Positions 25,443 to 33,290 of a DNA stretch of 64,000 nucleotides are shown in pieces. The notes under the pieces were generated by a model that worked only from the letters and a program-made list of their open reading frames with translations, had not been told where the DNA came from and made no database searches. Each line of letters begins with the position of its first letter. Within the stretch, counting starts at the first letter, position 1. The DNA comes from JAGXSE01 sp040757295 (lineage in GTDB: Bacteria > Bacillota > PH28-bin88): positions 62,001-126,000 of the forward strand of contig JBFLXH010000002.1 of the NCBI GenBank assembly GCA_040757295.1, given 5' to 3'. The translations under genes and the position numbers were made by a program.

Positions 25443-26072
25443 ATGACTCATTCACTTCATAGAGTAGGTACCAGGGAGAGCCTGCAAAGGGATTGGGTAA
25501 TGCTGTGTATGCCTAGTAAAGACATCAACCATGTAGGGTCGGGTCCTAAATTAAGAAGGTTTTTGGAGTTGTGCCTAAAGAATGGTTGCGTCACTTTGGG
25601 GGATGCCCGAAAAGGCAACGCTTTTCACCAAGGCAGCCTGGAAAACATGATGAATAACATCGAAGACAGGGCGGTAGTAACTGCCAGTTTTAACAACAAA
25701 GATGCGGTAATCCAGATGTTAAGGGATTTGAAAGAAGAAGACCTGGGCCTATCTGTCGTAGTTTCCGGTTTGGTGGATGAGGTCGCGGATTGTTGCGCCA
25801 AGACGGGGTTAAGACACCATACTGTGCACCAATCCCTGGGGCGATGGGGCAGGACGGAAAAGCTTCCCCCGGAAGAGATTTTGGAGATTGCCACCATGTG
25901 TGGCCATGCCCTGGTAGCTGTGAACTTCATCAATGAAATGATTGATGAAGTGAAAAAAGGAAAGATGACCTCCAAAGAAGCTGCTGATGAACTCTTTAAG
26001 CCCTGCATGTGCGGCATTTTTAACACCGACAGGGCAGCCAAACTCATTGATGCAATTGTGGCAAAAGGCTGA
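25443..26072 (+). CDS. Cys/His-rich protein of unknown function, pair A partner
   Basis: I do not recognise the family. The 209-residue soluble protein starts MTHSLHRVGT and has blocks shared with the paralogue at 26969: GDARKGN, VVSGLVDEVADCC, HTVHQSLG, GRTEKLPP, TMCGH and CMCGIFN. Five Cys and several His are conserved between the two copies (the CC pair, MCGH and CxCG), which suggests a metal or Fe-S site. Its ribosome site AAGGAGG is formed by the Lys-Glu-Asp codons at the end of the preceding gene, so translation is coupled. It probably forms a complex with the ferredoxin-domain protein (inference). Confidence 0.78.
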   Translation: MTHSLHRVGTRESLQRDWVMLCMPSKDINHVGSGPKLRRFLELCLKNGCVTLGDARKGNAFHQGSLENMMNNIEDRAVVTASFNNKDAVIQMLRDLKEEDLGLSVVVSGLVDEVADCCAKTGLRHHTVHQSLGRWGRTEKLPPEEILEIATMCGHALVAVNFINEMIDEVKKGKMTSKEAADELFKPCMCGIFNTDRAAKLIDAIVAKG

Positions 26073-26238
26073 CGAGTGGGGCTAAATACTCCCCCTGTGA
26101 GAATACAATTAAAAAAATAAAATTAATAAAATTATATAGGCACCTCCCGAAATGATATCTAATTACTTAGGCAGTCAGCCAACAAACAGAGTTTTCTACA
26201 CCAGCAATACCTAATTTATTTGTGAAAGGAGACATGAA

Positions 26239-26964
26239 ATGAGGATTGACGCGGAAAACTGTACCGGTTGCCAGGCTTGCCAACCATACTGTCCCATGGG
26301 CTGTATTATCTACGACGATAGTGAAGGAATCTGCAAAATTGATTTTGATGAGTGTGTTGAGTGCGGCATTTGTTTGCGGCCGGCAGTGTGTCCCACAGAT
26401 GCTCTTTACCAGCAGGAGCTTGATGAAAAGCGGCAGTTGCGCCAAGCTTTCTCAAACCCCTTAATACCCCACAAGACAACGTCAGTTCCTGGCAGAGGAA
26501 CGGAGGAAATGAAAACTAATGAGGTAACAGCCCGTTTTAAGCGGGGCAGGGCCGGAGTTGCGGTTGAACTTGGCCGCCCGGGTACCGGAACCAGGTTTGC
26601 AGATGTGGAAAAAGTAGCTATGGCGGTAGCGAAGATTGGCATAAACTTTGAACCTCATAACCCGGTAACCCACCTGATGATCGATAAAACCACCGGCCGG
26701 ATTAGGCCTGATGTTTTAGATGAAAAGGTGTTATCAGCGATTGTTGAGTTTGAGCTGGGCATTGACCAGTTAGAAGCTGCCCTAACGGCTATTAAGAATG
26801 TTGCGCCTACCCTTGACACAGTGTTCAGTTTGGACCTTGCTTGCCGCATGGACCCCGACAATACGGTACCAACTGAAGCAATTGCCCGGAAGGTTGGGTT
26901 TACTCCTTCCATTAATGGCAAGACCAATGTAGGATTAGGCAGACCTTTAGCAAAGGAGGACTAA
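26239..26964 (+). CDS. Ferredoxin-domain protein of unknown family, pair B
   Basis: Paralogue of the protein at 24717. The 241 residues carry ferredoxin motifs CTGCQACQPYCPMG (about 8-21) and CVECGICLRPAVCP (about 39-52). The C-terminal domain again has GRGTEEMKTN, VELGRPG, EKVAMAVAK, LDTVFSL and GLGRPLAKED. The last block is identical in both copies. The linker after the clusters (about 60-85) is the most divergent part. The start follows GAAAGGAGACATGAA. A 166-nt gap separates it from pair A, so it may be transcribed with it or from its own promoter. Function unknown. Confidence 0.8.
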   Translation: MRIDAENCTGCQACQPYCPMGCIIYDDSEGICKIDFDECVECGICLRPAVCPTDALYQQELDEKRQLRQAFSNPLIPHKTTSVPGRGTEEMKTNEVTARFKRGRAGVAVELGRPGTGTRFADVEKVAMAVAKIGINFEPHNPVTHLMIDKTTGRIRPDVLDEKVLSAIVEFELGIDQLEAALTAIKNVAPTLDTVFSLDLACRMDPDNTVPTEAIARKVGFTPSINGKTNVGLGRPLAKED

Positions 26965-26968
26965 GAAA

Positions 26969-27589
26969 ATGACACACAGTTTACACCGCCACGGGACGCC
27001 GGAAAACCTGGCAAATGACTTCGTGGTTTTCGCAATAGCAGCTCAAACCGTTAATGCTAAAGGTAGTGCTTCCGCCTTTGCGAAGTTCTTTGAAATCGTT
27101 CATAAATATAACCCTGTTTCCTGCGGCGATATGCGGACTGGCAACGAATTTGCCGTCGGCCTTGAGAAAATTCGCGCAGGATACCAGGACAACTCCATTG
27201 TCCATGCAGTGTTTACCGATAAGGAAATCGTGGCAAAAATCCTAAAAGAACTGGCCGAAGCAGAGCTGGGCCCCTCAATCGTGGTGTCCGGCATCCTAGA
27301 CCATGTTGATGAGTGCTGTAAAAAGGCCGGCATTAAGCGGCATACCATCCACCATTCTCTTGGTATTCATGGCAAAACGGAAAAGCTGCCGGAGAACAAG
27401 GTCCTGGAGATAAGCACCATGTGCGGTCACGGTATGGTTGCCTTTAACCTGATTAAGCAGATGGCTGAGCAGGTTAAGGCAGGTAAGATTACAGCCGAAG
27501 CAGCCGCCAGGGAACTGGCTGCCCAATGCCATTGCGGTATTGTCAACCCGGTTAGAGGAGCAGAACTGTTAAAGGAAATGGCTAAGTAG
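26969..27589 (+). CDS. Cys/His-rich protein of unknown function, pair B partner
   Basis: Paralogue of the protein at 25443, 206 residues. Conserved blocks are MTHSLHRHGT, GDMRTGNEF, VVSGILDHVDECC, HTIHHSLG, GKTEKLPE, TMCGHGMVAFN and CHCGIVNP. It follows the pair B ferredoxin-domain gene by 4 nt and again uses the AAGGAGG within the upstream LAKED codons. The gene order, spacing and Cys/His positions repeat those of pair A, so the two proteins were duplicated as a unit. No catalytic family can be named from sequence alone. Confidence 0.78.
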   Translation: MTHSLHRHGTPENLANDFVVFAIAAQTVNAKGSASAFAKFFEIVHKYNPVSCGDMRTGNEFAVGLEKIRAGYQDNSIVHAVFTDKEIVAKILKELAEAELGPSIVVSGILDHVDECCKKAGIKRHTIHHSLGIHGKTEKLPENKVLEISTMCGHGMVAFNLIKQMAEQVKAGKITAEAAARELAAQCHCGIVNPVRGAELLKEMAK

Positions 27590-27625
27590 GAAGGTTGCTT
27601 GTTTAGTTGATCAGGGGGACCAGAG

Positions 27626-27687
27626 GGATGCCTTGGTGATTACCGGACTGCGCCTACCATTTAACAAGAAGGTGTCACCAGGCATCC
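27626..27687 (+). promoter_or_regulatory. Long structured leader/intercistronic hairpin before tctC
   Basis: GGATGCCTTGGTGA (27626-27639) pairs with TCACCAGGCATCC (27675-27687), leaving one bulged base and an internal region of about 35 nt. No T run follows, so it is not a classical terminator. It could stabilise the mRNA between pair B and the transporter, or be part of a regulatory leader. The remaining sequence up to 27817 shows no gene. Confidence 0.45.
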
Positions 27688-27817
27688 AGTTACAGTTAAT
27701 AACAGTCTTTTAAATTCTTGCTGTTTTTATTGAAGGGAGGAGTGCTTCAAAAAATAAATTGAGTTAATATTCTGGCGTTCTATCTGGGTTCTTCAAAACG
27801 AGGAGGGGTGAGACCAA

Positions 27818-28822
27818 ATGTATAAAAAGAATTACAAGCTATTTCTGGTAGTAATTGCTATGGTGTTGATGGTAAGCGTAGCCTTAACCGGCTGTGGTAC
27901 CAAGCAGGCTGAACAACCTAAGCAAGAAGCCCCTAAATACCCGGAAAGGCCGGTAGAAGTTATCGTTGGTTGGGGCGCTGGTGGCGGTACAGACGTTTTT
28001 GCCCGGTCCTTGACTAAGCCGCTTTCCAACATTTTAGGCCAGCCAATGCCTGTAAAGAACATGCCTGGCGCTTCAGCTACCGTTGCAGCTGATTATGTTG
28101 CGCAACAGCCTGCGGACGGGTACACTGTTTGGGCGATGACTTCAACCTGCTTACCTGTTAACGTGGCCCTCGGCCGAGCTCCCCATCCGGCAGACACTTA
28201 TATCCCCGTTGCCCGGCTTCAGGACGATGTAGGTATGCTCCACGTTAATGCTAATAGCCCGTTAAAGACCATCGAGGATGTAATTGAATATGCCAAGAAA
28301 AACAACTTGAAAGTTGGCGGAACCGGCGCTGTTTCCCATGACGAGGTTGTAGTGGCTTTATGGGCGGATGCCGCGGGTATTCCGGTAACCTATGTTCCCT
28401 ATGAAAGAGCTGGGGATATGCATGCTGCTTTAATGGGCGGCCATATCGACGCGATGTATGAAGAAATGGGTCCCGTTGCCGGTTTGGTAAAAGCTGGTAA
28501 TATCAAGCCGGTTCTGGCATTTTCCAAGTCCAAAATCAGAGGCTTTGACGATCTGCCGATTGCTCCCGATAAGGGTTGGAATATTACCTTGGGTCTGTGG
28601 CGGGGGATTATGGTCAAGAAAGGCACTCCGGATCACGTTGTAAAAGCCCTTCAGGCTGCTATCGAAAAGGCCAAGGATGACCCCGAATACAAAGCCATGG
28701 AAGCCGAAAGGTATCTTGACCTGGTGCCTGGATACCTGAAGGGTGATGACTTTAAAAAGAACATCGAAGACAGTATCAATACCTATATTTCAGCCCTTAA
28801 AAAGCTGGGCCATATTAAGTAG
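27818..28822 (+). CDS. tctC: Tripartite tricarboxylate transporter, substrate-binding lipoprotein (TctC)
   Basis: This extracytoplasmic receptor of a secondary TTT transporter binds a carboxylate. The 334 residues start with a lipoprotein signal peptide (lipobox ALTGC, Cys near 26) and a charged linker. The Bug/TctC fold follows, with YPERPVEVIVGWGAGGGTD, the PGAS segment, QPADGYTV and VGGTGAVSHDE. A strong GAGGAGGGG site precedes ATG 27818. A terminator-like hairpin after the gene would lower expression of the membrane genes relative to this receptor. The ligand is unknown; the neighbouring genes suggest a small hydroxy- or keto-acid. Confidence 0.92.
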   Translation: MYKKNYKLFLVVIAMVLMVSVALTGCGTKQAEQPKQEAPKYPERPVEVIVGWGAGGGTDVFARSLTKPLSNILGQPMPVKNMPGASATVAADYVAQQPADGYTVWAMTSTCLPVNVALGRAPHPADTYIPVARLQDDVGMLHVNANSPLKTIEDVIEYAKKNNLKVGGTGAVSHDEVVVALWADAAGIPVTYVPYERAGDMHAALMGGHIDAMYEEMGPVAGLVKAGNIKPVLAFSKSKIRGFDDLPIAPDKGWNITLGLWRGIMVKKGTPDHVVKALQAAIEKAKDDPEYKAMEAERYLDLVPGYLKGDDFKKNIEDSINTYISALKKLGHIK

Positions 28823-28830
28823 TATTTGCT

Positions 28831-28859
28831 GGGGAGGGGCTAACCCCTCCCCCATTTTT
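28831..28859 (+). terminator. Attenuating hairpin between tctC and tctB
   Basis: GGGGAGGGG (28831-28839) and CCCCTCCCC (28844-28852) form a perfect 9-bp GC stem with a 4-nt loop, followed by CATTTTTC. Partial termination after a binding-protein gene is common and would give more TctC than TctBA. Confidence 0.75.
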
Positions 28860-28881
28860 CAAATGAGGGAGGTGGCAGGCT

Positions 28882-29361
28882 GTGGTTATTGAGTTAATAA
28901 TAGCGCTAGGAATCTTACTATTTTCAGGGCTGATGTTTTATGAAACTACCAAGTTTCCTCCCACAAGGTTCACAGATATAGGCCCGGAATACTGGCCGCA
29001 GATTGTTCTTGGCGGAATGATTCTTTTCTCGTTGATCTTACTTATCAGTATTTTTGCAAATAAACAGAAAATTGGCGAAGCCCCACCGGAAGAACCTAAA
29101 CCATATCCTTTGAATTTCTGGTTTGCTATTGCCATTACGGTTTTTTATATCAAGGCTCTTCCCGTCGTTGGTTTTCCTATTGCAACTTTACTTTTTTTCA
29201 TTGCGTTTTTGTGGCTGCTTAAATACAGGTGTATAAAAAGCATATGTTTGGTGACAGTTGGTTCAACCATCCTTTTGGTCATGCTTTTCCCCCGGTTACT
29301 GTCAATCCCGCTGCCCAGGGGAACTGGCCTTTTCCGAATGATTACCCTGTTCTTTTATTAA
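28882..29361 (+). CDS. tctB: Tripartite tricarboxylate transporter, small membrane subunit (TctB)
   Basis: This 159-residue protein of four hydrophobic helices is the small membrane subunit of the TTT carrier. The helices are near 3-20 (IELIIALGILLFSGLMFY), 42-60, 83-100 and 110-145. The conserved FPPTRFTDIGPEYWPQ loop after helix 1 is typical of TctB. The start is GTG 28882 behind GGGAGGTGG. It lies between tctC and tctA. Confidence 0.88.
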   Translation: MVIELIIALGILLFSGLMFYETTKFPPTRFTDIGPEYWPQIVLGGMILFSLILLISIFANKQKIGEAPPEEPKPYPLNFWFAIAITVFYIKALPVVGFPIATLLFFIAFLWLLKYRCIKSICLVTVGSTILLVMLFPRLLSIPLPRGTGLFRMITLFFY

Positions 29362-29391
29362 ATTAAAGTGTTTGGAAAGGAGGTCAGTTGC

Positions 29392-30894
29392 TTGAATGCA
29401 TTATTTGCCGCATTAGTAAATTTATTGGAACCGGCTAACCTTGCTGTTTTGGTGGGTGGCGTTTTCCTGGGGCTGTTGAGCGGCGCCACTCCCGGGATAA
29501 GCGGAACTATGATGGTTGTTCTATTGATCCCGATTACCTACTCATTACCCGCCGATACCTCTTTTCTATTGCTGGCGGCTGTATATTGTGCTTCAGTATT
29601 TTCGGGCTCAATCAGCGCCATTTTGTTCCGTACCCCAGGGGCCCCTGAAGCAGTGGCTACAACACTTGATGGCTATGAGATGACCAAAAAAGGTAAGGCA
29701 GCTGAGGCCTTAGGGGTCTCGATTTTTAGTTCGGCGACCGGAGGCCTGATTGGCACAATCATCCTGATCACCGTAGCTCCCCGCTTGGCCAAGGTTGCTT
29801 TAAAATTCGGCCCCACCGAGTATTTTGCTTTGGCGATGGTAGGTTTAAGTGTTATTACAGTTTTAGGCGCCAGCAACATGGTCAAGGCAGTAATTTCCGG
29901 CTTGTTCGGTTTGTTCCTGGCTACAATCGGGATTGACCCGACGGCAGGAGTTCCCCGCTTTACCTTTGGGATTGGGGCCCTGATGAGTGGTATGGAACTT
30001 GTTTCCGTCTTAATCGGTTTGTTCGCTATTTCGGAAGTGTTAAGGCGAGTCTTAGAGGACAATACAGTAAAACAGCAGGTAGGTAAAATTACCTCAACCT
30101 TACCAAATCTGCCTATGATCAAAAGGCTTTCTGGTACTATTTTCCGCTCGTCCTTAATTGGCACCTTTATTGGCATTTTGCCGGGGATCGGCGCCACCAC
30201 CGCTGCAATGGTAGGATACAGCGAGGCTGTCAGGTGGTCCAAGCATCCAGAGAAATTTGGCACCGGTGTGGAGGAAGGCGTGGCAGCGCCCGAATCATCC
30301 AACAACGCTGCTGCTAATGGGGCTATGGTCCCGTTGTTGGCCCTTGGGATTCCAGGCAGCGCTACTACTGCTGTTCTGTTAGGAGCATTTATTCTCCACG
30401 GCATCCAGCCGGGACCCTTGCTGTTTTTTCAGCAGCCTTTGCTTGTCAATACCCTGTTTTTGGGGCTGTTTATTTCAAACTTCTTAATTCTGTTTATGGC
30501 TAAGCCTTTCATCAAAGGGTTTGCCAATATCATCCGCATTCCCTACTCTATTCTTGGCCCCTTAATCTTAATGCTGTGCATCCTTGGCACTTTTGCCATT
30601 CGCAACAATATTATGGACGTTTGGTTCGCCCTCCTGTTCGGTGTAATCGGTTATGTTTTGGAGAAGTACCATTTCCCTTTGGCGCCGATTATCCTGGGGC
30701 TGGTGTTGGGTGGAATGGCTGAACAGGAACTGCGCCGTGCCTTAATCATGTCGGGCGGGAAATGGGGCGTCTTTTTGCAGAGCCCGATTGCCCTTTCATT
30801 ATTAATTGCCGGAGCTGTTTTAATGTTCTGGCCGGTAGTGGCAAAACTGGTTAAAGGCCAAAAGCAAAAGGGCACGGACCTGCCCGCGCAGTAA
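29392..30894 (+). CDS. tctA: Tripartite tricarboxylate transporter, large membrane subunit (TctA)
   Basis: This is the ion-coupled permease of the TTT system. The 500 residues have about 11-12 hydrophobic helices and family motifs: GLLSGATPGISGTMMVVLLIP near the N-terminus, ILFRTPGAPEAVATTLDGYEM, and the second-half GILPGIGATTAAMVGYSEA followed by GVEEGVAAPESSNNAAANGAMVP (split here by its conserved glycines). I chose TTG 29392 because AAGGAGG lies 8 nt upstream; the GTG at 29368 precedes that site. A long hairpin follows the stop codon. Confidence 0.93.
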   Translation: MNALFAALVNLLEPANLAVLVGGVFLGLLSGATPGISGTMMVVLLIPITYSLPADTSFLLLAAVYCASVFSGSISAILFRTPGAPEAVATTLDGYEMTKKGKAAEALGVSIFSSATGGLIGTIILITVAPRLAKVALKFGPTEYFALAMVGLSVITVLGASNMVKAVISGLFGLFLATIGIDPTAGVPRFTFGIGALMSGMELVSVLIGLFAISEVLRRVLEDNTVKQQVGKITSTLPNLPMIKRLSGTIFRSSLIGTFIGILPGIGATTAAMVGYSEAVRWSKHPEKFGTGVEEGVAAPESSNNAAANGAMVPLLALGIPGSATTAVLLGAFILHGIQPGPLLFFQQPLLVNTLFLGLFISNFLILFMAKPFIKGFANIIRIPYSILGPLILMLCILGTFAIRNNIMDVWFALLFGVIGYVLEKYHFPLAPIILGLVLGGMAEQELRRALIMSGGKWGVFLQSPIALSLLIAGAVLMFWPVVAKLVKGQKQKGTDLPAQ

Positions 30895-30898
30895 AGCT

Positions 30899-30932
30899 TT
30901 TTTGGCCTCCTGGCGACTCAGGAGGCCAAAAA
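30899..30932. terminator. Hairpin after tctA
   Basis: TTTTTGGCCTCCTG (30899-30912) and CAGGAGGCCAAAAA (30919-30932) form a perfect 14-bp stem with a 6-nt loop directly behind the tctA stop. On the plus strand the T run is part of the stem and a further T5 comes 6 nt later, so it is a probable but not classical terminator. Confidence 0.65.
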
Positions 30933-30987
30933 GCCTGCTTTTTGATTGGACTTCTAAAAAAGGCCCTTTTATTTTGGAAAACATGCC

Positions 30988-31016
30988 TTGACAATGCTGG
31001 GGCAAATTGGATAAAC
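30988..31016 (+). promoter_or_regulatory. Promoter of the ketol-acid reductoisomerase-like gene
   Basis: A perfect -35 TTGACA at 30988-30993 is followed after 17 nt by ATAAAC at 31011-31016. It lies 50 nt before the start codon, so this gene probably has its own transcript. Confidence 0.6.
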
Positions 31017-31065
31017 TAAGCTGAAATTAAGCTATTTGCTAAGATATTTTAAGGAGGAGAACTAT

Positions 31066-32067
31066 ATGCCAAAAATCTATTACGATCACGATGCCGATTT
31101 AGCCCTGCTGAAAGGTAAGACGATAGCTGTTTTGGGTTACGGCAGCCAGGGGCATGCTCAGGCCCAAAACCTGAAGGACAGCGGTTTTGATGTTGTTGTG
31201 GGGCTTCGGAAGGACAGCGCCAGCTGGGCCAAAGCCGAAAAAGCAGGGTTGAAAGTTGCTGCAGTTTCCGAGGCTTGTGCCGCTGCCCAAATAATTCAGG
31301 TATTGCTCCCTGATGAAGTCCAAGCCGAAGTTTATCAGGAGGAAATATTACCCCATCTAACCGAAGGCAAAACCCTAATGTTTTCCCACGGGTTTAATAT
31401 ACATTTTAATCAGATCCAACCGCCCAAAAATGTAGATGTTTTTATGGTCGCCCCTAAAAGCCCGGGACACCTGCTTCGCTGGATGTTTGAAGAGGGGAAA
31501 GGGGTGCCGGCGCTGGTGGCCGTTCACCAGGATTATTCCGGTAAGGCCAAGGACGTGGCCCTGGCATACGCTAAAGCCATCGGCTCTACCAAGGCAGGGG
31601 TATTCGAGACGACCTTTGCCGAAGAAACAGAAACTGATCTCTTTGGGGAACAGTGTGTGTTAACTGGCGGCTTGTCGGCGCTTATTAAAGCGGGTTTTGA
31701 AACTCTGGTGGAAGCTGGTTACGCTCCGGAAATGGCTTATTTTGAGTGCCTGCACGAAATGAAACTTATAGTTGACCTGGTGTATGAAGGCGGTCTGGAC
31801 TTCATGCGCTACTCTGTCAGTAATACTTGCGAATACGGCGACTATACCCGCGGCCCGCGGATCATTACCGAGGAAACCCGTCAAGAGATGAAAAAGATCC
31901 TAAAAGAAATCCAAAACGGCGAGTTTGCCAGGGAATGGGTCCTGGAAAATAAAGCCAACCGCCCCGTATTTAACGCACTGCGGAAGCGGGAAAAGGAACA
32001 CCAGATCGAAGTAGTTGGTGCCCAGCTCCGGGCTATGATGCCTTGGTTAAAAAGAGAGCGAGATTAG
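31066..32067 (+). CDS. Ketol-acid reductoisomerase-like protein (class I)
   Basis: KARI normally isomerises and reduces acetolactate in branched-chain amino acid synthesis. The 333 residues contain the NADPH-binding GYGSQGHAQAQNL, the metal ligands Asp/Glu in TETDLFGEQ and Glu/Glu in FECLHE, and the C-terminal GAQLRAMMPWLK. Differences from the usual consensus as I know it include APKSPGH (usually APKGPGH), RWMF after it (usually RREY) and SNTCEYGDY (usually SDTAEYGDY). ATG 31066 follows AAGGAGGAG. No ilvB, ilvN or leu genes are nearby. It may be the ordinary IlvC or a paralogue with a changed substrate; the context favours asking. Confidence 0.85.
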   Translation: MPKIYYDHDADLALLKGKTIAVLGYGSQGHAQAQNLKDSGFDVVVGLRKDSASWAKAEKAGLKVAAVSEACAAAQIIQVLLPDEVQAEVYQEEILPHLTEGKTLMFSHGFNIHFNQIQPPKNVDVFMVAPKSPGHLLRWMFEEGKGVPALVAVHQDYSGKAKDVALAYAKAIGSTKAGVFETTFAEETETDLFGEQCVLTGGLSALIKAGFETLVEAGYAPEMAYFECLHEMKLIVDLVYEGGLDFMRYSVSNTCEYGDYTRGPRIITEETRQEMKKILKEIQNGEFAREWVLENKANRPVFNALRKREKEHQIEVVGAQLRAMMPWLKRERD

Positions 32068-32116
32068 TATTGGGATAACAAGTAGTTTTTGAAAAAATAG
32101 TTTACATTTTTTTTGC

Positions 32117-32142
32117 AAGCCAGGTTAGCCTGGCTTATTTTT
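32117..32142 (+). terminator. Terminator after the KARI-like gene
   Basis: AAGCCAGG (32117-32124) and CCTGGCTT (32129-32136) form an 8-bp stem with a TTAG loop, followed by ATTTTT. It separates this gene from the threonine aldolase gene. Confidence 0.85.
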
Positions 32143-32167
32143 AGCAGCAAGCCGAGGGGGTGATTTT

Positions 32168-33211
32168 TTGATAGACTTAAGGAGCGACACAGTGACCCAG
32201 CCGACAGAGAAAATGCGGGCAGCCATGTATACGGCGGTTGTCGGCGATGACATTTTGGGCGAAGACCCTACTGTCAAAAAATTAGAGGAGCTGGCGGCCC
32301 AAATTTTCGGCAAGGAAGCCGGCTTATTCGTTACCTCAGGCACCATGGCCAATCAAATAGCGGTTATGGTCTATAGCCGGATTGGCGATGAAGTGATTGT
32401 GGGCAAAGATACCCATATCTTTAATCTCGAGGTAGGCGGGCTGTCAGCCTTAAGCGGTGTTCAACCTCGGCCTATCGAAGTGGTCAACGGCTATTATGAC
32501 CCTGCCGTTGTGCAGGCGAATGTCCGTCCCCAAGGTGTGCAGTCTCCAGACACCTGCCTCATCTGTATTGAGAATACATATAACCTGAACAAAGGGCTGC
32601 CAGTAACTTTGGAAAACATTGAAGAAGTATGCGCTGTGGGAAGAGAATACCATATCCCGGTATACATGGACGGGGCCAGGATTTTTAATGCCGCCGCAGC
32701 TTTAGGCATCGGTGTGCAGGAGTTGACCGGACCCGTCGATTCTTTACAGGTTTGCCTGACCAAAGGATTGGCGGCGCCCTTTGGCTCAGTCTTGGTTGGT
32801 TCCGCCGAGTTTATCCATAAAGCCAGGAAGATGAAGCAAAGAATTGGCGGGGGAATGCGCCAAGCCGGGATTATGGCTGCAGCAGGCATTGTAGCCTTGG
32901 AGGAAATGGTGCACAGATTGCCCGAAGACCATCATCGTGCCAAAACCTTGGCAAAAATGCTCCTAGAGGTAGATCAGGACTTGTTAAACATTAAAGATGT
33001 TCAGACAAACATTATTGCTATCGACATAGCCCACTGGGGTGTAGATGGAGATATCTTTGTCAAGGAACTGCTGGCCCGAGGCATTAAGATTAAAAAGATC
33101 GGCAGGACGGCTTTCAGGCTGGTTACCCACTGCCAAATAAGAGAAGAAGACTTGCCAGTGGTAGCTCAGGCAGTGGCTGAAGTTCAAGAACAATTCCGGA
33201 AGACAAGTTGA
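32168..33211 (+). CDS. Low-specificity threonine aldolase family protein
   Basis: This is a PLP enzyme of the beta-eliminating lyase family. Members cleave L-threonine, allo-threonine or other beta-hydroxy amino acids to glycine and an aldehyde. The 347 residues begin with the family hallmark MIDLRSDTVTQPT and include EDPTVKKLEE, the PLP phosphate region VTSGTMANQIA, HMDGAR-like YMDGARIFNAA, and the PLP Lys in CLTKGLAAPFGSVLVG (about 199). The start is TTG 32168 after GGGGGTGATTT. With glycolate oxidase and a glyoxylate-type aminotransferase downstream, glycine or glyoxylate metabolism is the likely setting (inference). Confidence 0.88.
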   Translation: MIDLRSDTVTQPTEKMRAAMYTAVVGDDILGEDPTVKKLEELAAQIFGKEAGLFVTSGTMANQIAVMVYSRIGDEVIVGKDTHIFNLEVGGLSALSGVQPRPIEVVNGYYDPAVVQANVRPQGVQSPDTCLICIENTYNLNKGLPVTLENIEEVCAVGREYHIPVYMDGARIFNAAAALGIGVQELTGPVDSLQVCLTKGLAAPFGSVLVGSAEFIHKARKMKQRIGGGMRQAGIMAAAGIVALEEMVHRLPEDHHRAKTLAKMLLEVDQDLLNIKDVQTNIIAIDIAHWGVDGDIFVKELLARGIKIKKIGRTAFRLVTHCQIREEDLPVVAQAVAEVQEQFRKTS

Positions 33212-33290
33212 CGGTTTTAGGAATATTTGCGGCAGCAAAAACTGTGCAGCAGTAAGGGAGAATAGAATTACGGGCAAGGAGGTCATTAAA

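Noticed and set aside
29391..30894. A large antisense frame within tctA
   Set aside because: It is the mirror of a hydrophobic membrane gene and has no independent start signal or family.
30899..30932. Terminal inverted repeat of a mobile element
   Set aside because: No partner copy, transposase or target duplication was seen; its place after tctA fits a terminator better.
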